Counted from the stretch's first letter, positions 7,103-16,823 are shown. The stretch: 33,507 nucleotides of DNA from Anaerolineae bacterium (GCA_022013675.1 JAKLPW010000285.1:1-33507); one strand, 5' to 3'. Numbers and translations: made by a program. Notes: generated from the letters alone by a model not told the origin.

Positions 7103-9334
7103 ATGTTGCGACGACATTGGGGCATTGCGGTTCTTCTGGGTGTATTCCTGATCACTGGCGCAATCTATGGTGTTGTGACCCCTGTTTTTGAGGCTCCTGA
7201 CGAACTCTGGCATTATGCCTATGCTGTGCACCTGGCCGACAACGGCAGGCTACCTGTGCAATCCCTGGAGGAAGATCAACCGTGGAGGCAAGAGGGCAGC
7301 CAACCTCCTCTCTACTACGCGCTGGGGGCGCTGCTGCTTCGGCCTCTGGATCTAGGGGGAGCCGAGAACATCGCAACCTACAACCCTCACGTTGAGCTGG
7401 GAGTACCTTCGGCGCTAGCGAACGTCAACATGGTGCTTCATGGCGACGGTGAGGGGTACCCATATCAGGGACATATCTTGGGGGTGCACCTGCTGAGGAT
7501 TCTCTCTATCCTGTTGGGCGCCGGCACGGTTTGGGTGACGTACAGACTTACCCTGGAGGTCTTCCCTGACGGGGAGTGGTTGGCGGTCGGAGCGGCAGCC
7601 ATCAATGCCTTCACTCCTCAGTTCCTTTTCATCGGAAGTTCCGTCAATAATGATAATGCGATTACGTTTCTTGCCTCCTTGGCTTTGTGGCTGTTGGTTC
7701 GGCTGGCCAAGGGGGATCGGAGGGTAAAGAGCCTGATCTGGTTAGGACTAATTCTCGGACTGGCCGGCTTGGCTAAGCTGAGTGGCCTCGGTCTTTGGGC
7801 TCTCGTTGGTATCACATTCCTGTGGTTGGCGTGGAAAGAACGCTCGTTGCGAGTGGTGGTCTGGCAGGCGGGTATCGTGTTTGCAGTGGCGGTGCTCATA
7901 TCCGGTTGGTGGTATGTACGCAATTGGATGCTCTATGGCGACCCTACGGGCGTGAATGTGATGCTACAGATCGTAGGCCGGAGGGCGCACGCACCGGATA
8001 TCTGGGGACTCCTTTCTGAGATCCATGGATTGGGAGTATCCTACTGGGCCATCTTCGGATGGTTCAATATCCTGGCAGACAAGTGGATATACGTCGTCTT
8101 CGAGATTCTTTTCGGGGCGGCAGTTCTGGGCTGGGGAATCGCGCTCGCTCGCTGCCTGTCCCAACGTAGGATCAGTATTGACATTCAATTTGCCCTACCG
8201 ATAACGTGGAGTGGCATCGTGCTCTTTTCCCTGGCTCGCTGGACTCGCATGACGCCGGCCACTCAGGGACGATTGCTGTTTCCTGCTATCGGGGCGATTT
8301 CCATGATGCTGGCCTGGGGTATAATACATTGGGTTCCATCTCGATGGCATCGTTTGATGGTCGGTCTGGTGGCCCTTTTCTTGTGGGGAGTGGCATTGGC
8401 GCAGCCGTTCTCTGTTGTTGCGCCAGCTTATGATCGGCCCAATCTTCTCGGACTCCATCAGATACCTTCGGGTGCTCGTGACGTGAAGGCGGATTACGGT
8501 GATCGCATTCGCTTGGTGGCTTGTGAATTCGAACGGTCGGCCGTACACCCGGGGGACGTACTCAAGGTGACGCTGTATTGGCAGGCCCTGACGGGAATGG
8601 ATGAGAACTACAGTGTCTTCATCCATCTGGTGGGGCCGGATGGGCAACCTATGGGGCAGGCTGACAGCTATCCATGTGGTGGAATGTACCCTACGCGCCA
8701 GTGGAGGCCGGGGGAGATCGTGAAAGATGTCCACTGGGTGCCGGTTGAGGCGGATGTCGAGGCACCGCTTGCGGCCGATGTCGAGGTGGGTCTGTATGTC
8801 CTCTCTGAGTACAGCAATCTGTCAATCACCGATGCGCTAGGGCGATCAGTAGGACGCGTTGTCGCCGGACGGATCAAAGTGGCCCCCTCTACTATGCCAG
8901 CCTATGATATCCTTCATAGGATGCATTACGAGCTGGGGGGCCAGATTGCGCTGATAGGGTATGAGATTACAGATCCCAACGTCGAGACGGGGGAGTGTCT
9001 GCGGGTTGATCTTTATTGGCAGTCGTTGGCACCGGCCTCGGCCGATTACACGGTCTTTGTGCATCTGTTGGATTCGGATGATCGCCAGTGGAGCCAGGGG
9101 GACAAGCGTCCTCAGAGGGGGTATTCGACTCTGCTCTGGGAGGTGGGGGAGATTGTTCTGGACAGGTGCGAGATTCCTGTGCCTTCGGATTTATCGCCCG
9201 GGAAGTATCGCATATCTGTAGGGATGTACAGGGCCGACAACATGCAGCGCTTGCCTGTTTCTCATGATGGTCAGCCAGTGTCCATGAACCGCATCTGGCT
9301 CGACGAACCGGTGTGTATTCTGGGGGGAGAGTAG
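7103..9334 (+). CDS. DUF2142-like GT-C membrane glycosyltransferase with two C-terminal GYD modules (paralogue 3 of 4)
   Basis: The ATG begins on the base after the previous stop, so translation is probably coupled. The 743-residue product opens with a helix and the loop PVFEAPDELWHYAYAVHLADNG, then QPPLYYALGALL, SSVNNDN, a set of membrane helices, and TQGRLLFPAIGAIS. Its closest relative in the window by motif is paralogue 1: both share WRQEGSQPPLYYALGAL and the loop that follows it, with VNMVLHGDGEGYPYQG here against INMVIHTEREAFPWSG there. The C-terminal third is two GYD modules after a VVAPAYDRP linker. The likely role is extracytoplasmic sugar transfer from a lipid-linked donor. This is inferred from the GT-C architecture; the acceptor is unknown. 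Confidence 0.87.
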   Translation: MLRRHWGIAVLLGVFLITGAIYGVVTPVFEAPDELWHYAYAVHLADNGRLPVQSLEEDQPWRQEGSQPPLYYALGALLLRPLDLGGAENIATYNPHVELGVPSALANVNMVLHGDGEGYPYQGHILGVHLLRILSILLGAGTVWVTYRLTLEVFPDGEWLAVGAAAINAFTPQFLFIGSSVNNDNAITFLASLALWLLVRLAKGDRRVKSLIWLGLILGLAGLAKLSGLGLWALVGITFLWLAWKERSLRVVVWQAGIVFAVAVLISGWWYVRNWMLYGDPTGVNVMLQIVGRRAHAPDIWGLLSEIHGLGVSYWAIFGWFNILADKWIYVVFEILFGAAVLGWGIALARCLSQRRISIDIQFALPITWSGIVLFSLARWTRMTPATQGRLLFPAIGAISMMLAWGIIHWVPSRWHRLMVGLVALFLWGVALAQPFSVVAPAYDRPNLLGLHQIPSGARDVKADYGDRIRLVACEFERSAVHPGDVLKVTLYWQALTGMDENYSVFIHLVGPDGQPMGQADSYPCGGMYPTRQWRPGEIVKDVHWVPVEADVEAPLAADVEVGLYVLSEYSNLSITDALGRSVGRVVAGRIKVAPSTMPAYDILHRMHYELGGQIALIGYEITDPNVETGECLRVDLYWQSLAPASADYTVFVHLLDSDDRQWSQGDKRPQRGYSTLLWEVGEIVLDRCEIPVPSDLSPGKYRISVGMYRADNMQRLPVSHDGQPVSMNRIWLDEPVCILGGE
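8483..9334 (+). repeat. Two tandem GYD modules in paralogue 3
   Basis: Module 1 (about 8483-8884) has RLVACEFERS in place of GYD, then VTLYWQAL, NYSVFIHLVGPDG, YPTRQWRPGEIVKD and VGLYVLSEY. Module 2 (8921-9334) has ALIGYEITDP, VDLYWQSL, DYTVFVHLLDSDD, LWEVGEIVLD and VGMYRADNMQRLPV. Confidence 0.83.
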
Positions 9335-9339
9335 CAGTC

Positions 9340-11619
9340 GTGGAGAAGAGGTCCCAGCCAAGGAAGAGGGCGAACTGCATATCCAGACTCGCAGAAAGTC
9401 GCTGGGGGATCGTCTGTGTGTTGGTGCTCTTCGTGATCCTGGGACTGGCGTACGGTGTTGCGACGCCTGTCTTTGAGACACCGGATGAACCCTGGCACTT
9501 CCTCTACGCCAAGCGCCTGGCAGATGGGGATGGCTTGCCTCCTCTGACGTTTTCCGACGATCCCTGGGAACAGGGAGAGGCCCACCAGCCGCCCCTTTAC
9601 TATGCCCTGTCTGCTTTGGCTATATCCTGGGTAGATACCGGTGATTGGCAGGTGTGGATGCAGCGCAATCCACATGCCGCCCCAGGCGCTCCCGGTTCTT
9701 TTGGCAATAAGAATGTCGTTCTACATGGTATTCCTGGTACAGAATCCTGGGCTGGGACCGGCCTGGCGGTGCATCTGCTTCGTCTACTCTCGCTTGCCCT
9801 GAGCGCACTGACGGTATGGGTGACCCATGAGCTTATGAAGGAGCTGTTCCCCGACGATCCGGTGATTGCCTTGTCAGGGGCTGTGATAATTGCCTTTAAC
9901 CCCCAGTTCTTGTTCATCAGCGCGGCCGTTAACAACGATAGCCTCATCACTCTGCTTTGCTCCGTGGCCTTGTTGGTGATTATCAGAGGGATGCGTAAGG
10001 GATTATCGCTGCGATGGGCCACGGGCCTGGGATTGGTTATCGGGGCCGCAATGCTAACCAAGCTGGGCGGCTTTGGGCTTCTGGTGCCGGCCTGGTTGTC
10101 CATTGCCTGGCTGGCGTGGCGGGAGCGTCGCTGGCAAACCTTTGTGAGGTATGCCACAATCGTCGCGTGCATCGCCATGGCTGTATCGGCCTGGTGGTAT
10201 GTACGAAACCTCGTCTTGTTCCGCGACCCTTTGGGCATGCGTGCTCTGGTGGCCGCCTTCCGCACACACGATCGGACACCGACTTTGCTGGAACTACTGC
10301 GTACTACCGGCGACGCTGAGATCTCTTTCTGGGGAGTCTTCGGCTGGATGAACGTCCTCGCAGGAGAGTGGTTCTATGTGGTAGTCCGTGTTCTGGGGAG
10401 GCTTTCTATCCTTGGAGTAGGGATTGCGCTAGTTCGCTGGTGGCGTCGGGGCCGGGTCGTGAGTGAGCGGGTCGCCAAACTACTCGTCCTGGGAGCGTGG
10501 ATGCTGGTCGTGCTGTCGAGCCTGATTAGTTGGAGCAGAGAGGTAACAGGACCTCAGGGGAGACTGCTTTTTCCAGCGATTACCTCTGTAGCTGCGTTGC
10601 TGATCATGGGTCTTTCGGCTTTGTGGCCTGACAGATCTCGAAGAATCCCAGTGGTGGCAGCGCCGCTCTTCCTTCTGGTAGCGGCAGCGATCATGCCCTT
10701 CGCGTACATTTCACCGCCGTACGAAGTGCCTCCCATTATCGCGGCTGCCGATCTGCCCGCCGATCTCCAACAACTAAACATAACCTTCGATAATGGTATT
10801 CGACTGGTTGGCTATCGAGTTGGTCAGGAGAGTGTAGTCCCTGGGGAGAAGCTTGATGTGTACCTATACTGGCAGGCATTGGATTCTCTGGATGACAACT
10901 ACTCTGTGTTCGTGCACCTTTTTGGCCGGGGGAGGGAGTCATTGGGTCAGGTAGACAGCTATCCTGGGAAGGGGAATTACCCTACCGGCGCCTGGGAGCC
11001 GGACGGGATGATCTGTGACCACTATCGTGTAGAGGTGGCAGAGGATGCTCTAGTGCCGACAGCCGGGCGCATTGAGGTGGGACTGTACCGGTTGCCGGGA
11101 TACGAGAATGTCCCGGCGACAGACGGTCAGGGATGCGATATCGGGACTGCTCCCGACATCGGGGGTGTCAGAATTGGCCCTTCCCAACCGGCCCCGTGTC
11201 AGCCGCCGTGTGTGACTGCTGTTGTCTTTGGCGATCGGGTAGAGTTAATGGGGTACCATCTTTCGCATGATGCGCTGATTAGTGGGGAGCAGCTATCCGT
11301 GACCCTGTACTGGCGCGTGACGCAGGTGTTTGAGCAGGACTATACTGTTTTCGTGCACCTTGTCGGAGAGGATGGTTTGGCAGGACAGGCTGACAGCCAG
11401 CCGTTGCAAGGAGAGTATCCTACTTCGTTCTGGATGCTAGGGGAGACCTTGAAGGACGAACACCTTCTGGAAGTGTACCCTGATGCCTCTCCTGGGCAAT
11501 ACCGCCTGGAAGTGGGGTTGTATTTACTGGAAGACGGAGAGCGACTGGTGGCCAGTGGCGAAGGCGATCATGGACAAGACTACGCGGTTCTAGGACCGGT
11601 GGAGGTACTCGGCCCTTGA
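9340..11619 (+). CDS. DUF2142-like GT-C membrane glycosyltransferase with two C-terminal GYD modules (paralogue 4 of 4)
   Basis: The start is taken as GTG 9340, because GGGGAGAG lies about 8 bases upstream; GTG 9313 would overlap the previous gene by 22 bases and has no such site. The 759-residue protein has a basic N-terminus (EKRSQPRKR), helix 1, the loop PVFETPDEPWHFLYAKRLADGDG with the conserved Asp-Glu, QPPLYYALSAL, AAVNNDS, and PQGRLLFPAITSV. It then has the linker ISPPYEVP and two C-terminal GYD modules. It is the last of the four-gene tandem array. Probably a polyprenyl-phosphate-sugar dependent transferase on the outer membrane face. Divergence between paralogues suggests different donors or acceptors, but the sequence does not say which. 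Confidence 0.87.
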   Translation: MEKRSQPRKRANCISRLAESRWGIVCVLVLFVILGLAYGVATPVFETPDEPWHFLYAKRLADGDGLPPLTFSDDPWEQGEAHQPPLYYALSALAISWVDTGDWQVWMQRNPHAAPGAPGSFGNKNVVLHGIPGTESWAGTGLAVHLLRLLSLALSALTVWVTHELMKELFPDDPVIALSGAVIIAFNPQFLFISAAVNNDSLITLLCSVALLVIIRGMRKGLSLRWATGLGLVIGAAMLTKLGGFGLLVPAWLSIAWLAWRERRWQTFVRYATIVACIAMAVSAWWYVRNLVLFRDPLGMRALVAAFRTHDRTPTLLELLRTTGDAEISFWGVFGWMNVLAGEWFYVVVRVLGRLSILGVGIALVRWWRRGRVVSERVAKLLVLGAWMLVVLSSLISWSREVTGPQGRLLFPAITSVAALLIMGLSALWPDRSRRIPVVAAPLFLLVAAAIMPFAYISPPYEVPPIIAAADLPADLQQLNITFDNGIRLVGYRVGQESVVPGEKLDVYLYWQALDSLDDNYSVFVHLFGRGRESLGQVDSYPGKGNYPTGAWEPDGMICDHYRVEVAEDALVPTAGRIEVGLYRLPGYENVPATDGQGCDIGTAPDIGGVRIGPSQPAPCQPPCVTAVVFGDRVELMGYHLSHDALISGEQLSVTLYWRVTQVFEQDYTVFVHLVGEDGLAGQADSQPLQGEYPTSFWMLGETLKDEHLLEVYPDASPGQYRLEVGLYLLEDGERLVASGEGDHGQDYAVLGPVEVLGP
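10777..11619 (+). repeat. Two tandem GYD modules in paralogue 4
   Basis: Module 1 (about 10777-11178) has RLVGYRVGQE, VYLYWQAL, NYSVFVHLFG, YPTGAWEPDGMICD and VGLYRLPGYE. Module 2 (11215-11619) has ELMGYHLSHD, VTLYWRVT, DYTVFVHLVGEDG, YPTSFWMLGETLKD and VGLYLLEDGERLV. Confidence 0.85.
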
Positions 11620-14051
11620 ACGATCGCGGGTGTATCGAGCGAAGCAGTAATGATGAAGCTGGTCGACGTTGGGTCACCAGTGTCGTGTTGCTGGGCTTGA
11701 TCCTGGTTTCCTTTGGGCTGCGCATCTGGCGCATCGAGGCCAAGAGCATCTGGTGGGACGAGAGCTTGAGCCTGTATCGAGCCCAGCATGATCTGCCCTA
11801 TGTGCTATCGAACCGCATTGATTTTCCGGGAGCCGAGACCACGGACTTGCATCCGCCTCTCTATTTCGTTCTTTTGCACTTCTTCATTCGGTTGGCGGGA
11901 GAGAGTGATCTGGCACTGCGCTTTCCTTCTGTCTGTTGGGCCACTGCGTTGGTGCCTCTTCTCTACATCGTTGGAAAGCGCTGGTGGGGAAGAGGAGTAG
12001 GCCTGTGGGCGGCGGGACTCGGGGCCGTATCGCCTTTCTATCTCTGGTACGCCCAAGAAGCGCGGATGTACACCATGGTTACCTGCCTGGGCCTACTTTC
12101 CGCCTACGTTCTGGGGAGGGCTTTGGAAGGCGGAAGACGTTCATGGTATATTACGTTCGTGATCCTGGCGGCAGCCATGTTGTACACGCACTACTTCGCC
12201 TTTCTCCTGTTGGCATTCGAGGGGCTGGCGTGGCTGCTGGGGACACTGCGAAATCGTCGTTGGCGAAGTATCTGGGTTTTTGCCCTTGTCGGAGCTATGT
12301 GTCTGCCTCTTCTGGGTTATGCTGTCTATCGACTGGCCTCTGGGCCGGAGATGGGCCGTGTCTATGTGCCTCTCTTCTCAATCCTAGGGGATAGTCTAAA
12401 CTCCTTTGCTCTGGGCCTGTCCGTGCGAATGTGGCAGGTATACCCTCTCGACTTACTTTTCCTTGTGATGTATGTTCTCGGGGTGTGGTCCTCTTCTGCC
12501 GATCACGAGTGGCAGGGCACACAGAGGCGGTTCTTTCTGCTGGGATACGTCTTCGTGCCAATTCTGGGACTCTACCTCTCTTCGCTGGTGAAGCCCTTCT
12601 ACATGGGAAGCCGCTACGTGATTATTGCGAGCCCTGGTTTCTATCTGGGCGTGGCGGCAGGACTGAATTTCCTGTTGCACCACAGGGGGAGGTTTGTCGC
12701 GGTTTTATCGGTGCTCTGTTCATTGTTGCTATTTGCCGGGATTGGATATTCGACATACAATTATTTCTTTGATGAGCACTACGGCACAAAAGAAGATCAC
12801 CGCTCGTCCGCGCGGTACGTCGAGGCACATGGGCGACCAGGTGACCTGGTAGTTGTGGACGCTCCAGAGAATATGCCCGCCTTCCGGCATTACTACGGAG
12901 GGGAATTGCCCGCCATCGGTCTTCCAGGCGTGGCTATGAGTGGCCGTTCTGATCCTGTGAGCATCTCCAGAGACTTGGAGCAGGAAGCAGGGGATTACCG
13001 GCGTATCTGGTTGGTGCAGTGCCGAACCATGTTCTCTGATCCCGATGAGTTGGTGCACAGATGGCTTGAGGAACATACCTTCAAGCTGGATGAAGTGAAT
13101 TTTCGCAGCTATGGTTCTGATGCCCAGGTGTATCTCTACCAGCCCGAGTCTCCGGTTACGGATCAATTGCCTGCCATGCAGTGTTCGGAGATCGCTGAGT
13201 TCGGGGGGGAACTGACCCTTCTGGGCTATGACCTTCCCTCAATGCCTTTGGCAGTGCATGAATCCGCGGTCATGACGCTCTACTGGCGTGCCAAGACGGA
13301 GTCATCGGCAGAGTACAAGGTCTCGCTGCAATTGGTGGACGATGAAGGAACACTCTGGGCGCAGCGAGATCGGGTGCCGTTCTACTTCTTTCCAACCACT
13401 CTCTGGCCGGTAGGTCAGATTATTAGGCAAGAGCACGAGCTCACTATACCGCCGGGCACCCCCCCTGGGGAGTATCGCTTGGAGCTAAGGGTGTATGGGC
13501 GCGAGAGTGGCGATTTGCTGCCGGTGACGGTCGAGCCATGCGTATCTTCGGAGACGACGGTGCTGACCTTGGCAGAAGTGGTCGTTGCTCGCCCAACGAA
13601 GAGTGTGTCGGCTGAGGGGTTGGTGCTCGCTCATCGCACTGATGCGACCTACGGAGGCAGATTGAGGCTTCTGGGGTATAATATTTCTAGGCGTAAGGCA
13701 TACCCGGGGGAGAGGCTGAAACTCGATCTGCACTGGCTGGCCCTTCGGAACATGGATGGTGACTATGGTCTGGATCTGTGGTTGTTGGATGAACGGGGCC
13801 GGCTGGCGGGTGAACTGAAGAGCTGGCCATCGAGGCCTGCGTATCCTACTTCCCAGTGGCACCCGGGGGAAATCGTACGAGGACAGCCAACCCTGGAGTT
13901 GCCAGTCGCTTTAGAACCAGGCGAGTATCGGTTGCGGTTGCTGGTGCGTGACCCTGGCACGGGTTGGGCGTTGCCTTTCTGGCGATCCGGATTCCCGTGG
14001 TCCGAGGTGGGACTGGATTTGGGGTCTATTGACGTACGTGAACCGAAGTAG
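11616..14051 (+). CDS. PMT/GT39-type GT-C membrane glycosyltransferase with two C-terminal GYD modules
   Basis: TTG 11616 overlaps the previous stop by four bases (TTGA), with GGAGG 10 bases upstream. The 811-residue product differs from the four preceding proteins in its membrane part. It has SIWWDESLSLYRAQH after helix 1 (Asp-Glu in the first loop), then LHPPLYFVLLHFFIRL, ALRFPSVCWATALVPLLY, and PFYLWYAQEARMYTMVT. These are hallmarks of the PMT_2/GT39 family (dolichyl-phosphate-mannose-type transferases), here bacterial. After about 400 residues comes a soluble segment containing PGDLVVVDAPENMPAFRHYY, and then two GYD modules. It should use a polyprenyl-phosphate sugar as donor at the outer face. 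Having the same modules on an only distantly related GT-C domain suggests the modules were shuffled or co-recruited. Confidence 0.88.
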   Translation: MNDRGCIERSSNDEAGRRWVTSVVLLGLILVSFGLRIWRIEAKSIWWDESLSLYRAQHDLPYVLSNRIDFPGAETTDLHPPLYFVLLHFFIRLAGESDLALRFPSVCWATALVPLLYIVGKRWWGRGVGLWAAGLGAVSPFYLWYAQEARMYTMVTCLGLLSAYVLGRALEGGRRSWYITFVILAAAMLYTHYFAFLLLAFEGLAWLLGTLRNRRWRSIWVFALVGAMCLPLLGYAVYRLASGPEMGRVYVPLFSILGDSLNSFALGLSVRMWQVYPLDLLFLVMYVLGVWSSSADHEWQGTQRRFFLLGYVFVPILGLYLSSLVKPFYMGSRYVIIASPGFYLGVAAGLNFLLHHRGRFVAVLSVLCSLLLFAGIGYSTYNYFFDEHYGTKEDHRSSARYVEAHGRPGDLVVVDAPENMPAFRHYYGGELPAIGLPGVAMSGRSDPVSISRDLEQEAGDYRRIWLVQCRTMFSDPDELVHRWLEEHTFKLDEVNFRSYGSDAQVYLYQPESPVTDQLPAMQCSEIAEFGGELTLLGYDLPSMPLAVHESAVMTLYWRAKTESSAEYKVSLQLVDDEGTLWAQRDRVPFYFFPTTLWPVGQIIRQEHELTIPPGTPPGEYRLELRVYGRESGDLLPVTVEPCVSSETTVLTLAEVVVARPTKSVSAEGLVLAHRTDATYGGRLRLLGYNISRRKAYPGERLKLDLHWLALRNMDGDYGLDLWLLDERGRLAGELKSWPSRPAYPTSQWHPGEIVRGQPTLELPVALEPGEYRLRLLVRDPGTGWALPFWRSGFPWSEVGLDLGSIDVREPK
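13188..14051 (+). repeat. Two tandem GYD modules in the first PMT-type protein
   Basis: Module 1 (about 13188-13596) has TLLGYDLPSM, MTLYWRAK, EYKVSLQLVDDEG, FPTTLWPVGQIIRQ and LRVYGRESGDLLPV. Module 2 (13638-14051) has RLLGYNISRR, LDLHWLAL, DYGLDLWLLDERG, YPTSQWHPGEIVRG and LEPGEYRLRLLV. Both have lost the VFVHL wording but keep the order of the other motifs. Confidence 0.8.
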
Positions 14052-14105
14052 GGAAGGGCGGCTCGGTGCAGCGTGCAAGACCGGAGAAGTCCATCAGGAG
14101 ATCAT

Positions 14106-15092
14106 ATGAAACCTGTTGTGGGGGAAGAGGAGAGCAGACCTAGGGCTTCTGCTTTGTCGTCGGTGCTGAGAGTAACCCTTAGTCTGCTCCTGCTGGTTGT
14201 GCTGTTGCATAAGTTCGATTTCTCTCGGATAGCAGAGACGCTGCTCAGTGCCAATAAAGGCTATATGGGGGCTGCCCTCGGGCTATATCTGGTTGGCATT
14301 GTGATCTGTTCCTTCCGTTGGCAGGTGCTGCTTGGCAGCCACGATGTGAGTGTACCTCTCAGATCTCTAACGGCCCTCAACTTCGTGTGCAATTTCTTCA
14401 ACAACATCCTGCCTGGTAGTATCAGCGGTGACGTCGTGAAGATGTACCAGTTGTCGAGATACAGTGACCGGAGCGATGTAGCGGTGAGCACAGTCCTGAT
14501 GGATCGGATAACGGGCTTCATGGCTCTTTTTGCCATCGCTGCTGGTGCAGTCCCGTTTGCTCATGAGCTTGTTCCCTGGGAGACGTCGGTCCTCATCCTC
14601 ATCATCGCCGTGGGGATGTGGGGTGGCATGTGGGTTTTCACGCGCGGGAGATGGTGGAAAGGGCTGCGGGACCGTATTGGGTTGCTTGACCGTCTGGCCC
14701 GGACGGAGAAAGTGGGCAAGGTGTACCGCGCCATGAGGACGTACGATCGGCGTGTCACCGCTAGGGTTCTGGGCATCTCTCTGGTATTTGACGCAAGTTG
14801 GATCGTCGTTCGCTACTTGATTGCTCTGGCACTGGGTGTTCGTCTTTCCGTCTGGTATTTCCTACTTTTCATCCCGATCATCTCGCTTGTAACTCTGGTG
14901 CCTATCTCCTTCAGTGGGCTGGGAGTGCGGGAGGGAGCGTATGTCTACCTGTTCTCTCAAGTGGGCGTTGAAGCTCCGACCGCCATCTCTATGTCTTTGG
15001 CCTTCTATGGGCTTCGGCTGGTGGGGGGGATCATCGGAGGCGTGATCTACGCCCTCGGTACCCGAACCTATCTCGGTCGGGCAGAGGAGTAG
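14106..15092 (+). CDS. Lysylphosphatidylglycerol-synthase-TM-like (AglD/UPF0104) membrane protein
   Basis: The start is ATG 14106, because AGGAG ends 5 bases upstream; the longer GTG 14073 frame adds an unlikely 11-residue leader. The 328-residue protein has about 8 membrane helices. It carries the family motifs FFNNILPGSISGDVVKMY, DRITGF and PISFSGLGVREGAYVYLF. These define the LPG_synthase_TM (flippase-like) family, which includes the integral part of MprF and archaeal AglD-type proteins. The soluble MprF transferase domain is absent, as usual for stand-alone members. In this neighbourhood a role in moving or handling polyprenyl-linked or lipid-linked sugars is plausible, but that comes from context and not from a catalytic motif. 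The gap to the next start is about 70 bases with no clear promoter. Confidence 0.9.
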   Translation: MKPVVGEEESRPRASALSSVLRVTLSLLLLVVLLHKFDFSRIAETLLSANKGYMGAALGLYLVGIVICSFRWQVLLGSHDVSVPLRSLTALNFVCNFFNNILPGSISGDVVKMYQLSRYSDRSDVAVSTVLMDRITGFMALFAIAAGAVPFAHELVPWETSVLILIIAVGMWGGMWVFTRGRWWKGLRDRIGLLDRLARTEKVGKVYRAMRTYDRRVTARVLGISLVFDASWIVVRYLIALALGVRLSVWYFLLFIPIISLVTLVPISFSGLGVREGAYVYLFSQVGVEAPTAISMSLAFYGLRLVGGIIGGVIYALGTRTYLGRAEE

Positions 15093-15161
15093 ACGGGAAG
15101 GAAGACTTCGGGAGTCTGGCAAAACTTGAATTGGAGCGAGGAGTTACAGGTGGAGTGCAAC

Positions 15162-16823
15162 ATGCAACGTAAGGTGATGATCATTGGATTAGACGGAGCG
15201 ACGTGGGACGTCCTGCGCCCGTGGGTAGCTGACGGTACGCTGCCGACCCTTGGACGCCTGATGCGAGACGGGGCGCACGGGAATCTGATTACTAGCATCC
15301 CTCCTGTGTCAGCTTCCGCCTGGGTCTCATTTGCGACTGGCAAGAATCCGGGCAAGCATGGTATTGTGGATTTCGTATTCCCGAAAGAGGATGGGTACCA
15401 GGTCTTGGTATCCAACGTCAGCTATCGGGCTTCCAAAGCAGTCTGGAACATCATCAACGAGGCGGGCGGCAAGGTCGGGATTGTGAGTGTTCCCATGACC
15501 TATCCGCCTGAGCACGTAGATGGGTTCGTCATAAGCTCTTTCATGGCTCCCAGTCAGGAGAGCCAGTACACCTATCCTGATGAGATCAAGGATGAGTTGA
15601 GGGAAAACGTTGGGGAGTTCCCTCTAATCATGTTCGAGGGGCATCGTGCCGGGAGGTCGGATCTCTTCGTCGAGGACATGCGGCGTTTCGACATAAAGCG
15701 CGCCAAGGCAGTGCGCTACCTGGCGGAGAACAAAGAGTGGGATTTCTTCTGTTTTGTCTTCGAGACGATAGATACCCTTCAGCACGAGCTGTGGCACTTG
15801 ATGGACCCATCTCATCCGCGACATGATCCTGCCAAGGCAGCGGAAGTGAAGGATGCCATCAAGGGTTTCTACCAGGACATTGACAAAGCTTTGGGCGATA
15901 TCGTCGAAGCGGCGGGGGAAGATTCTCTGGTGATGATCATGTCCGACCATGGATTCGGAGCTTTCCATCGTTTCTTCCACGTCAACAATTGGCTTTGCGA
16001 GCTGGGTTTGATGAAGCTGAAACGCACGCCGCTCAGCCTCTTCAAGCATGCCCTCTTCCGCCTGGGCTACACTCCGATGAACGTGCTAAGGGTCGTCTCG
16101 GCGCTGAAGCTCAGCAACCTGCGCAAGAGAGTGAAGCGTGGACGGGGGCGGGGTCTTCTTCGAAAGTTGTTCCTATCCTTCGAGGATGTAGACTGGAGTC
16201 GGACGCAAGCTTTCGTGGTGGGTAACTTTGGCCAGCTCTACATAAATGTAGCAGGCAAGCGTCCACAGGGATGCGTGCAGCCGGGGGACGAATACGAAGC
16301 CCTGCGCGACCGAATTGTTCGCGAAGCGTTGGCGCTGGTTGATCCAGACACTGGCGAGCATGTGATCAAGTATGCCTACAAGAGAGAGGAGATCTACACG
16401 GGAGACCGCCTTGGTAAGATGCCCGACATAATCCTACACACTGATCGCTCGAGATATGTCTCTTTTGGGCACGCCGATTTCGGATCAAATCGGATTATCG
16501 AGCCCAGCTACGGTCAGACTGGTCACCACAACATGACCGGTATCCTGGGGCTACACGGCAAGGGTGTGGATCCAAGCAAGGTTGTTGAAGGAGCACGCAT
16601 CATTGACGTGGCTCCTACCGCTCTTTATGCCATGGGCATACCAATCCCTGATGATATGGATGGGCGAGTGCTCGAAGAGGCATTCACATCGGAGTATCGC
16701 GCCCTTTACCAGCCTACTTACACCGATTCCTCATCTGCCCGGGAGCGAAAGAGTGAGGACTATCAGAGTGAGGATGAGGAGAAAGTTATGGAGCGATTGA
16801 GGGGGCTGGGATACATTGCGTGA
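15162..16823 (+). CDS. Alkaline phosphatase superfamily / type I phosphodiesterase, paralogue A
   Basis: ATG 15162 has GGTGGAG 6 bases upstream; the longer TTG 15126 frame is less likely. The 553-residue product begins IIGLDGATWDVLRPW, where D11 is the first metal ligand. It continues with IPPVSASAWVSFATGKNPGKHGIVDF, in which S50 sits where the Ser/Thr nucleophile is expected. Further ligands are D204 and H208 in ETIDTLQHE, D262 and H263 in MSDHGFG, and a His in GQTGHHN near residue 456. The C-terminal LRGLGYIA is a motif often seen at the end of sulfatase/phosphodiesterase proteins. There is no signal peptide, so a cytoplasmic site is likely. It probably hydrolyses or transfers a phosphodiester, perhaps a nucleotide-sugar or polyprenyl-phosphate compound. 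A diverged second copy lies one gene downstream. Confidence 0.88.
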   Translation: MQRKVMIIGLDGATWDVLRPWVADGTLPTLGRLMRDGAHGNLITSIPPVSASAWVSFATGKNPGKHGIVDFVFPKEDGYQVLVSNVSYRASKAVWNIINEAGGKVGIVSVPMTYPPEHVDGFVISSFMAPSQESQYTYPDEIKDELRENVGEFPLIMFEGHRAGRSDLFVEDMRRFDIKRAKAVRYLAENKEWDFFCFVFETIDTLQHELWHLMDPSHPRHDPAKAAEVKDAIKGFYQDIDKALGDIVEAAGEDSLVMIMSDHGFGAFHRFFHVNNWLCELGLMKLKRTPLSLFKHALFRLGYTPMNVLRVVSALKLSNLRKRVKRGRGRGLLRKLFLSFEDVDWSRTQAFVVGNFGQLYINVAGKRPQGCVQPGDEYEALRDRIVREALALVDPDTGEHVIKYAYKREEIYTGDRLGKMPDIILHTDRSRYVSFGHADFGSNRIIEPSYGQTGHHNMTGILGLHGKGVDPSKVVEGARIIDVAPTALYAMGIPIPDDMDGRVLEEAFTSEYRALYQPTYTDSSSARERKSEDYQSEDEEKVMERLRGLGYIA

